64,000 nt of DNA from Geobacteraceae bacterium (GTDB lineage Bacteria > Desulfobacterota > Desulfuromonadia > Geobacterales > Geobacteraceae), in contig WSYB01000012.1 in the NCBI GenBank assembly GCA_009773645.1, forward strand, positions 1 to 64,000, written 5' to 3'. Of this stretch, positions 26,501 through 32,732 are shown one piece after another (positions within the stretch are counted from its first letter, which is position 1; every line of letters begins with the position of its first letter). The translations under genes were made by a program, and so were the position numbers. Under the pieces are notes generated by a model that had not been told where the DNA came from, ran no database searches, and saw only the letters and a list, made by a program, of their open reading frames with translations.

Positions 26501-26566
26501 ATACAGTAATATCACCGGAACGATAATGGCAAAACACCGTTTCAGCACAACATGAACTCCGTGCAT
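20594..26566 (-). CDS. Giant multiheme c-type cytochrome, 46 heme-type motifs
   Basis: A 1990-residue exported protein. Residues 1-29 are a signal peptide ending in AGA. By my count the protein holds 31 CXXCH and 15 CX4CH motifs, mostly in repeats of CX4CH, then CXXCHGxPP, then CxxCHY with spacing near 100 residues, matching the Geobacter CxxxxCH...CXXCH repeat family. If all bind heme, it carries up to 46. The C-terminal 280 residues lack hemes: an SbsA-type Ig-like domain (NVQPAVPITVVFKEDMDG to SYTWSFTTAK) and a beta-sandwich ending in WWAVDNVMVGG. The role is probably extracellular or outer-surface electron transfer. There is no porin-cytochrome partner next to it. The start has a GGGGA site; upstream in-frame sequence lacks a signal peptide. 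Confidence 0.92.
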   Translation of the reverse strand: MHGVHVVLKRCFAIIVPVILLYSTGIAGAELACYDCHGSKEPPDFRPVDSSYRNPVTGGFQGNHRTHMAKTTVQSSCAVCHPGSEAYTPDHMDRSIKVSSNINASPLQGRYRNTTSAFLQTPNAVPGTCASVNCHFERETPLWGSPSLTAPAGCSTCHGAPPLGADGGAEGSHGKHDQYYGGANGCSRCHPDHLSETNPFIHATSAGRRSLAIGLRKPDGAPAGSYAGQLNDYLPKSQSNQFGNCTNTYCHSSGTAVATGTIPPGSTPDWGSGALACTACHGYPPAYGNGGPKSNPHGRHNLYGFSCSRCHYATTNDGTTIGDTSKHVNQAYDITAPPGETLTYTFDPVGGSCTNTYCHSSAQGVTNPADPPVYATVRSDPSYSSGPNCSGCHKGGFRPWDTQVMSTGSHLKHLKFESGQVCNACHYFGRTNEACPQCHIGGYFSHPVQSARGSEHVNGEINVVFSPAWPALGAGGTYTGDATPGTPYGACQNIYCHSQGTRGSAPFETANVATVQWGGAPMPADCTGCHNGDAASSGPMGTGSHQKHIQFGCDYCHVSTVSGSRGIEPAPMQYPQYGGFYHMVVPIKHANGLVDVYFKNGSADLGNALYAGLRGKVPGTTPGRCTNTYCHSSGTSVATGTIFGVISSPVWGISGITCDGCHGYPPAYPDSTPKANSHAAHAANTCSVCHNGTTSDGTTIADQTLHANSRYDLAGGPGISFTYSYAATGGSCSGVSCHAAGSAPRTWAATPCGNCHAAVPGDPSHRRHFTGPAVAAAYGNASTSQRYLFNCGVCHPLDRAMDNDGTRQVELYNPATPSGSRKALNSGFSSYTGGPTVLTDERGLTYTNGSCSNIYCHSAGTSIASGQPAVSAPVTWNGPAMTCADCHANPPAYGNGTPKANSHSSHAVQDCRTCHSTVVGNGSTIADPIRHGDGVYDVAPGTGVGFSYGYDPAGGSCSAVSCHSDGTAVVTGTVQGTIAPLAWGAPAQSCSSCHGMPPAYPKASPKGNAHGKHTYYGCQYCHYAVTADGSSIADRTKHGNAQYDVTPSPATTFTYTFAAGGGSCDQTYCHSDGSTVATGGTPKNGFWPIPWNSTLTGCGNCHGIYEGGSHAAKANSHYGHWLSGSHAGCPGCHYAVTTDGSTIADPQLHINRQYDLVPGPGFTFSYTFAASGGSCSSVSCHHDGTLKATGTRVISPITAIWGTSMGCGVCHGNPPAYANGTPKKNSHLGSHAAFGCNRCHYSTTTTGTTIANYYYHSNGDYNPSPAPGTTFTYTFSVSGGTCGNASCHSDGTVLVTGTPRSSGPTSSWGGPLLGCTGCHAMPPSYANYSPKRNSHPGNHGSYGCQICHYATTTDGSTIADPARHQNNAYDVMPAPSTGFSYSWGGYCSNVICHGDGTAVVTGTSRSTVTVSWGSSLNCSSCHGNPPNYANGSPKANSHVKLWQTGIGCQYCHYSVTTNGASITTPSLHKNNLYNVTPAPGKCSFTYSLAGGIGSCASAYCHSNGVTVATGAAFSVAPVTWGGASLGCDGCHGNPPGYGNGTLKANSHQGGHTGYACNRCHYGYSSTHANGQYNVAGGYFDNFNYTFNSTGGTCNATVCHSDGTSVATGVVNGPKSVKWGGLTLGCTSCHESPPAYTDGSPKGNGHGHSGHTGYSCKVCHYSVTTDGATIADRTRHGNGAYDVAADGIVSFTYTYNAGGSSCRDVSCHADVAKSINWSLFAQTPQSFSPPDGSNNVQPAVPITVVFKEDMDGNTITGGTFSVMNGATAVAGTVSYDEATRTATFAPAQSLDYYNPYTVTLTSGVKNSAGGFLPRSYTWSFTTAKSAQFSWLVNQAFPGTWLSPFSSSYPSGGGGWMGIYPGINGSALGNMINGYAKVDEATKIDAQMFTPIINLSNYQSAELLFNYNYKMTSPSVAEVDVSLNGYSGPWTNVWRKTPIYPGENNSGYGSINLSTLAKGEANVVVRFRFTPQTPANTGWWAVDNVMVGGDPR

Positions 26567-26695
26567 CGAATTCCCCTTTATGGATAACACTCGGCCAGTA
26601 GCAGGTTCAGCCACTGAGAGCAAATTAAACTGCAAAAATTCATTAGATTTTTTGCAAGGTTCGTTCCTAAGATGCAGCAGAGTTATTCCGGCAAT

Positions 26696-28053
26696 TTACC
26701 CCCTCACATACTCCAAAGCCCGCCGGAGGCGCTTCCGGGTCTCCTCCTTCCCCAGCGCCTCGATCACCTCGTATATGCCGGGGGAGGCAGTCCCGCCGGC
26801 CAGGGCCACCCGCACCGCCGGGCCGATCTGCCCCAGCTTGATCCCCTTCTCGGCGCAGAGCTCCTTGAACACCCCCTCGATTCCCTGCTGGGTAAAGTCC
26901 GCCAAAGCCTCCAGCTTCTCCAGAAGCGCCTCGAAGAGGGGCGCCACCTCGGGCTTCAGGAACTTCGCGGCGGCCTCCTCATCGTACGCGACGGCACTGC
27001 GGTAATAGAACAGGGCTCCGTCGGCCATCTCCACCATAGTCCTGGCCCGCTCCTGGAGGGTCTTCACCACCACAGCCAGTTCCGGTCCCTGCGAGATGTC
27101 GCCCCCCCTCTCTGCCATGAACGGGATCAGGAGGTCTGCCAGCCTATGGGGATCGCCGGTCTTTATGTAGTGGGCATTCAGCCAGAGGAGCTTGTCCGGG
27201 TTGAAGACGCCGGCGGAGCGGCCGACGTGCTCGATGGAGAACTTCTCGATCCGAGCCGCACCAGGTAATTAACCATCGCCTCGGGGAGAAAACCCATGTC
27301 GCGGTAGGCCATGACGCTGGTAGCGCCGTGGCGCTTGGAGAGCCGGGCCTTGTCGGCCCCGAGGATCATCGGCACATGGGCGAACCTGGGAACCGGATAG
27401 CCGAGCGCCTCGTAGAGGAGTATCTGACGGGGAGTATTGTTGACATGGTCATCGCCGCGGATGACCGTGGTGATCCCCATGGTGGCGTCGTCGATCACCA
27501 CCGTGAAGTTGTAGGTGGGGGTGCCGTCGGAACGCTGGATGATCAGGTCGTCCAGCTCCTCGTTGCTGAATGAGATGCGCCCCTTGATCAGGTCGTCGAA
27601 GGCGGTGACCCCTTCGTGGGGGGCCTTGAAGCGGACAGCAGAGGGCTTGCCGGGGATATCCGCGGTGAGCCTGCGGCAGGTGCCGTCGTATTTCGGTTTG
27701 CGCCCCTCCTTCATTGCCAGGTCCCGCTTTGCCTCCAGCTCCTCTGGAGTGCAGTAGCATTTATAGGCCTTGCCCGCGTCGAGGAGTTTCTGCACAAACT
27801 CCCTGTAAACCGGAAACCGCTCCGACTGGTAATACGGCCCCTCGTCCCAGTCGAGGCCGAGCCATGTCATCCCTTCCAGAATGGCATTGAGGGATTCCTC
27901 GGTGGAACGGGCCACATCGGTATCCTCGATGCGCAGGATGAACTTTCCCTGTTCCTTTCTGGCCAAAAGCCAGTTAAAGAGGGCCGTGCGGGCGCCTCCC
28001 ACATGGAGGTAACCGGTCGGGCTCGGGGCGAAACGGAGACGGACTTCGGACAT
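26696..28053 (-). pseudogene. gltX: Glutamyl-tRNA synthetase, disrupted by deletion/frameshift
   Basis: The first part (28053 to about 27251) encodes the class I catalytic domain with [12 protein letters not shown] (HIGH-type) and LSKRHG (KMSKS-type). At 27250/27251 the frame breaks after NYLVRLG: the following codons for [20 protein letters not shown] and the anticodon-binding region to 26696 are in another frame. About 14 residues that relatives have here (WSHGDQE...) are missing, so roughly 43 bases are deleted. Downstream sequence is otherwise intact to a normal stop. GluRS is essential, and no other copy is in the window, so either a second gltX exists elsewhere or this is an assembly error. 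The start has an AAGGAG site. Confidence 0.85.
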
Positions 28054-28087
28054 GGGATTCTCCTTCAGATAAATTGCAACATTACGT

Positions 28088-28273
28088 TTATTCTTCTTCC
28101 TCTTCCTCGGCAGGCTTCTTCTCGCCTGGAATGCGGTACTTCTCATCAGCCCATGCGCCGAGATCGATCATCTTGCACCGTTCGGAACAGAAGGGGCGGA
28201 AGGGGTTCCCTTCCCATGCGGCTTCTTTGCGGCAATGGGGACACTTTATACTTTTCAATCGGGTTGCAGTCAT
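28088..28273 (-). CDS. yacG: YacG-like zinc-binding protein
   Basis: A 61-residue protein with the YacG signature: CPHCRKEA, then [17 protein letters not shown] and KYRIPGE. The four cysteines bind zinc. In E. coli YacG binds GyrB and inhibits gyrase. The poly-glutamate tail (EEEEEE) is common in acidic C-termini of this family. It lies 34 bases upstream of gltX on the same strand. Confidence 0.88.
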   Translation of the reverse strand: MTATRLKSIKCPHCRKEAAWEGNPFRPFCSERCKMIDLGAWADEKYRIPGEKKPAEEEEEE

Positions 28274-28418
28274 GGCCCTCAAACAAAAGCACCCAAGCGC
28301 TTGCGCGTCGCTGGTGCCCGTTAATTGCGGTTTCGCGGGGAAGTGGATTTTATAGCGAAAGTCCGATGAAAGTCAATTTGTAAATTTCACCCCCATTATC
28401 CAAGTATTGCCAACCCGT

Positions 28419-28446
28419 TTGACTCGGTGTATGGTGCTGGTAATAT
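28419..28446 (+). promoter_or_regulatory. Candidate sigma-70 promoter for the DRTGG ATPase gene
   Basis: TTGACT (28419-28424) and TAATAT (28441-28446) are separated by 16 bases, and the expected start of transcription lies about 30 bases before the ATG at 28483. Confidence 0.5.
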
Positions 28447-28482
28447 GTGAGATATCTTATTTTACGTAATGTGAGGGTCCCA

Positions 28483-29574
28483 ATGGCAAAAAAGATCTTT
28501 ATCGCCGCTACCGGTCAGAACTGCGGAAAAACGACCATCAGCGTCTCCCTCATGCACCTGGCCCGCAAAAAATATGACCGGGTCGGCTTTATCAAGCCCA
28601 TCGGACCCAAGATCGAGTATCATCAGGACTTCATGGTGGATATGGATGCGGTGCTCATGGCCAAGGCTTACGGACTCGAAAGGGATATCGCCCTCATGTC
28701 GCCGGTCGCCCTCCATAAAAACTTCACTAGGGACTACCTGAACGGCCAGCTCGATGACCTGGACCTGCGCAAGTGCATACTCGAGGCTGTGGAGGAACTG
28801 GACGGCAAGTACGATTTCCTGATCATCGAAGGGGCCGGGCATGGCGGAGTCGGGTCGGTCATCGGCCTGAACAACGCCAGAGTGGCCAAGATGTTGAACG
28901 CCCCGGTAATCATCGTCACGGAAAGCGGTATCGGCAGGGTCATCGACGCCGTCAACCTGAATCTGGCCCTCTACCAGCGTGAACAGGCAGACGTACGGGC
29001 AGTCCTGGTAAACAAGCTCCTCGCCAAAAAACGGGACTCGATCCTGGGCTATCTGCAAAAGGGGTTCAACGACTCCGGCCTCCGGGTCATAGGAGGGTTT
29101 AACTTTTCACCGATCCTGGCCAACCCTACCGTGAGTCATATCTCCAAACTCCTGAACCTCCCCCTCCACGGCAACCCGGACGAACGAAGCCGCATCATCC
29201 ATCATATCCAGCTTGGGGCGGCCTCTTCCCAGCGGGTCATCGACGGCTTGCTGGAATCATCCCTCATGATCCTCACCAGTTCCCGCGACGAACTGATAGT
29301 CACCCTCTCCTCACTCTACCACATCCCCGACTACCGGGCAAAGATCGCCGGAATGGTCATCGCGGGCCATGTGCCGATTGCAAAGATCACCCAGCAGATC
29401 CTTGATGACAGCAACATACCCTATATCCGGGTGAACGAAACAACGGCAGACGTATTCACGGCGCTTACGGAAGATGTCTCCAAGATCACCGCGGAAGACC
29501 AGGAGAAGCTGAACTGGATCAAGGCCAATGCGGAAAATGACATCGACTTTGAGGCCATCGACGCCCTGCTGTGA
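28483..29574 (+). CDS. BioD-like P-loop ATPase with DRTGG domain
   Basis: A 363-residue cytoplasmic protein. Residues 1-220 resemble the dethiobiotin-synthetase-like NTPase found at the N-terminus of phosphotransacetylases: GQNCGKTT at 11-18 and LIIEGAGHGG. The C-terminal 120 residues form a DRTGG domain (MILTSSRDELIVTL to AGMVIAGH). The combination is a stand-alone version of the Pta regulatory half, without the acetyltransferase; its substrate is not known. The ATG at 28483 has a GAGGG site. It converges on the CBS-domain gene with an 11-base gap. Confidence 0.8.
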   Translation: MAKKIFIAATGQNCGKTTISVSLMHLARKKYDRVGFIKPIGPKIEYHQDFMVDMDAVLMAKAYGLERDIALMSPVALHKNFTRDYLNGQLDDLDLRKCILEAVEELDGKYDFLIIEGAGHGGVGSVIGLNNARVAKMLNAPVIIVTESGIGRVIDAVNLNLALYQREQADVRAVLVNKLLAKKRDSILGYLQKGFNDSGLRVIGGFNFSPILANPTVSHISKLLNLPLHGNPDERSRIIHHIQLGAASSQRVIDGLLESSLMILTSSRDELIVTLSSLYHIPDYRAKIAGMVIAGHVPIAKITQQILDDSNIPYIRVNETTADVFTALTEDVSKITAEDQEKLNWIKANAENDIDFEAIDALL

Positions 29575-29585
29575 AACTTACCCGC

Positions 29586-29984
29586 CTACCCCCTTCTCTT
29601 CTCCGCAACCAGGGCCTTGACCACGTCCCGTATGGATATGACGCCGCTCACCTCCCCCTCCTTCACAACGGGGAGATGGCGGATATTTTTGTCGGCCATG
29701 AGCGCCATGCAATCTTCAAGAGAACTGCCGGGAGTTACCACCAGCACCTGCGATGTCATGATCTCCCTGACCGGCGTATCCTTCGATGACTTCCCCCTCA
29801 TGATGACCTTGCGTGCATAGTCCCGTTCGGACATGATGCCGACAAGCCGATCCCCCTCCATCACCAGCACCGCCCCGACGTTCTTCCGGGCCAAGAGTCT
29901 CAGTGCCTCAAAAACCGTGGCATGAGGAGCGATGGAAATAATTTCATTCCCCGTGGCGTTGAGTACATCCCTAACAGTTTTCAT
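29586..29984 (-). CDS. CBS-domain pair protein
   Basis: A 132-residue protein consisting of two CBS motifs (residues 8-60 and 72-128) with GIMSERDYARKVI and GVISIRDVVKALV, forming a Bateman module. Such modules bind adenine nucleotides or S-adenosyl ligands and often regulate partners. It has no attached enzyme. It lies 60 bases beyond the end of the cation ATPase gene, on the same strand. Confidence 0.87.
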   Translation of the reverse strand: MKTVRDVLNATGNEIISIAPHATVFEALRLLARKNVGAVLVMEGDRLVGIMSERDYARKVIMRGKSSKDTPVREIMTSQVLVVTPGSSLEDCMALMADKNIRHLPVVKEGEVSGVISIRDVVKALVAEKRRG

Positions 29985-30044
29985 CGGAACCTTCCTTTCG
30001 ATGGGTAATTTCTCATCCGGACTTTCCGGATGGAAACCGGTTAC

Positions 30045-32675
30045 CTATGATGCAGGCTTCTTCCAGAAATTCCGCTTGAAGAGCTTAACCGCTTCGGCAA
30101 CGATAAGCACCACCGGCGCCAGGATCAGGATGAAGGCCAGTTCGTGGACTTTGAGCGGCACGGTGCGAAATACCGGGTTCATGAACGGTGTATAGATTAC
30201 CGCAAACTGCAGGAGAACGGTGATGAGAATCGCCCCGCTGAGGGGCCGATTGCTGAAGACGCCCATCTGAAAGATCGAAAGGCGGTCGGAGCGGACGGTG
30301 AGGGCAACCGCCATGCGGTTTATGACGAGGAAGGAGAATACCATGGTCTGCCACGGAAGGCCGGATTCCATGGCGAACCGTTGCAGGAGAAGGGCCAGCG
30401 CGCCGATAAGGACGCCGAAGGCGATAACGAACTGCCACCTCCCCCCGGCAAGGATCCCTTCGGCGGGTTTGACGGGGGGACGGTTCATGATGTCGCGCTC
30501 GGCTGGTTCGGCGGTAAGCGCCAGCCCGGGAAGGCTGTCACAAAGGAGGTTCATCCAGAGTATCTGGATTGGGAGAAGCGGGAGCGGAAGGCCAAAAAAG
30601 GGTGCAAAGGAAATGGCGACGAGGGTCCCCATGTTGGAGGTGATGGAGTAAACAATGAATTTGAGGATATTGGCGTAGATCCTTCTCCCCTCCTTCACGG
30701 CATTGACAATGGTTGCAAAGTTGTCGTCGAGGAGGATCATGGCCGCCGCCGCCCTGGAAACGTCCGTACCGGTCATCCCCATGGCGATCCCGATGTCGGC
30801 CCGCTTCAGTGCGGGAGCGTCGTTCACTCCGTCCCCGGTCATGGCCACGAAATGCCCCCTGTCCTGGAGGGCCTTGACGATTTTCAGTTTCTGTTCCGGC
30901 GCGACCCGCGCATAGACCCTGATATGTTCAACCTCCCGCTCGAATTCGGCCATGGAGAGCTCCTCCAGTTGGCGACCGGTGACGATCCTCTCGCCCTCAT
31001 CCTCCAGGATATTCAGTCTCCGCGCAATGACCTTCGCCGTAACGGGATGATCGCCGGTAATCATGACCGGCGTTATCCCCGCTGTTTTGCAGAGAGCAAC
31101 CGCGTCTCCGGCCTCCCGGCGCGGCGGGTCAGTTATCCCCACGAGTCCCAGGATGGTAAGCCCGGTTTCTGCTGCTTCAGGGATAACGGGGTCAGGAAGG
31201 CGCTCCCACTGCTTCATGGCGAGACAGAGCACCCTCAACCCCTCGGCCGCCATACGCTCACTGATTTCCAGGATATCCCGAGCCCCCGGCTCCTCTGTTC
31301 CTGCCGGGGAAAGGATGGCAGTCGATCTGCCAAGGAGCACCTCCACCGCCCCCTTGGTAAAGGAGATGACACCGCCATCAAGCCTGTGGAACGTGGTCAT
31401 GCATTTCCGTTCGGAATCAAAGGGAAGTTCGGCAATGCGAGGAAATCTTTCCTCCAGCTCGTACTTTTCAAAGCCCCTCTCTTTTGCCAGAGTAAACAGC
31501 GCCACTTCGGTAGAGTCACCAATTACCGCACTTGAAGCACTCATATGGACGTCATTGTTCAGGGCGGCCGCAACCAGAAAGAGGGTGGAAGAATTGAGCG
31601 GCAAATGACCGGTGGGCATACGTAACGGGTTAGTTGCGTCCGAGACTTCGGGGTAGACCTTTTCCACCGTCATTTTGTCGAGGGTCAGGGTGCCGGTCTT
31701 GTCCGAGCAGATGTAGGAAACCGAACCAAGGGTCTCCACCGCTGGGAGCTTTCGGATCAGTGCGTTCTGCCGCACCATTTTCCTGGCGCCAAAGGCGAGG
31801 GAAATGGTGACCACGGCAGGGAGAGCTTCAGGTATGGCAGCAACGGCCAGGGAAATGGCGGTAAGGAGCATGATAATGGGTGGCTCTCCCCGCTGGAAGC
31901 CGAGATAGAAAACGGCAGCGCAGGTGAGGAGTATGGCCAGGGCGAGCTTCCGGCCGAATACGGCCAGCCTCTTCTGAAGAGGAGTTCTGGCCTCCACTTC
32001 CTCCTGAAGCATGGCTGCGATCCTCCCCAGTTCCGTAGCCATACCGGTCGCCACGGCAACCCCGCCTCCCCGTCCGAATGATACGATCGTACCCTTGTAG
32101 GCCATGTTCCTTCTATCACCCAGGGGAATCTTTTCATCGGGGAGGATGTCAGTCTGCTTTTCAACGGCAGACGACTCCCCTGTCAAAGCCGACTCCTCAA
32201 CCATCAGCCGAGCCGCCGTCACGAGCCTCAGGTCAGCCGGCACCACGTTCCCCGCCTCAAGGAGGACCAGGTCGCCCGCAACTATATCCTTGGCGGGGAT
32301 CATCTCCGGATTGCCATCACGGATGACGGTCGCACTCTGTCCCGCCATCTTCTTCAGGGCTTCCAGCGCCTTTTCGGCCCTGTATTCCTGAATAAAACCT
32401 ATGACCGCATTCAAGACCACGATGGCCACAATCGCAATGGCATCCACCGCATCGCCGATAATTCCGGAAATGATGGCGGCGCCTATCAGGACCAGAATCA
32501 TGAAGTCGGTAAACTGGAAGAAGAACATCATATACGGCGTCCGCCTCTTCTGCTCCTGCAGCTCATTGGGGCCGGATTCCGCCAGGCGTCGCCGTGCATC
32601 TTCCGTCGATATACCCTGAGGTGACGAGTTCAGTTCGTTCAAGACCTGGTCGATCGTTTTCTGATGCCAGTGCAT
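30045..32675 (-). CDS. P-type cation-transporting ATPase (Ca2+-type, P2A)
   Basis: An 876-residue membrane pump. N-terminal cation-ATPase domain (1-75), actuator loop with LTGES, the transmembrane AIPEALPAVVT motif, the phosphorylated Asp in CSDKTGTLT, the MVxxGDGVNDAPALK-type hinge (MTGDGVNDAPAL), and a C-terminal bundle with NLLCDSLPGLALTAEP. In M4 the IPEALP and in M6 the N-x3-D residues are calcium-type ligands, although the Thr of animal SERCA is Cys here. Substrate could be Ca2+ or another divalent cation. An N-terminal cytosolic tail without metal-binding motifs argues against a copper or zinc pump. Confidence 0.88.
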   Translation of the reverse strand: MHWHQKTIDQVLNELNSSPQGISTEDARRRLAESGPNELQEQKRRTPYMMFFFQFTDFMILVLIGAAIISGIIGDAVDAIAIVAIVVLNAVIGFIQEYRAEKALEALKKMAGQSATVIRDGNPEMIPAKDIVAGDLVLLEAGNVVPADLRLVTAARLMVEESALTGESSAVEKQTDILPDEKIPLGDRRNMAYKGTIVSFGRGGGVAVATGMATELGRIAAMLQEEVEARTPLQKRLAVFGRKLALAILLTCAAVFYLGFQRGEPPIIMLLTAISLAVAAIPEALPAVVTISLAFGARKMVRQNALIRKLPAVETLGSVSYICSDKTGTLTLDKMTVEKVYPEVSDATNPLRMPTGHLPLNSSTLFLVAAALNNDVHMSASSAVIGDSTEVALFTLAKERGFEKYELEERFPRIAELPFDSERKCMTTFHRLDGGVISFTKGAVEVLLGRSTAILSPAGTEEPGARDILEISERMAAEGLRVLCLAMKQWERLPDPVIPEAAETGLTILGLVGITDPPRREAGDAVALCKTAGITPVMITGDHPVTAKVIARRLNILEDEGERIVTGRQLEELSMAEFEREVEHIRVYARVAPEQKLKIVKALQDRGHFVAMTGDGVNDAPALKRADIGIAMGMTGTDVSRAAAAMILLDDNFATIVNAVKEGRRIYANILKFIVYSITSNMGTLVAISFAPFFGLPLPLLPIQILWMNLLCDSLPGLALTAEPAERDIMNRPPVKPAEGILAGGRWQFVIAFGVLIGALALLLQRFAMESGLPWQTMVFSFLVINRMAVALTVRSDRLSIFQMGVFSNRPLSGAILITVLLQFAVIYTPFMNPVFRTVPLKVHELAFILILAPVVLIVAEAVKLFKRNFWKKPAS

Positions 32676-32732
32676 GGCGCTCCCTTAAAGTGGTTCGCGG
32701 ATCGATGCTACGGGTTCAATGATTCGAGCATG

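Noticed and set aside
26567-26695. Possible cyclic-di-GMP riboswitch before the cytochrome gene
   Set aside because: The conserved GEMM core is absent; only a TGCAAAAAATC hairpin with a mismatch is seen.
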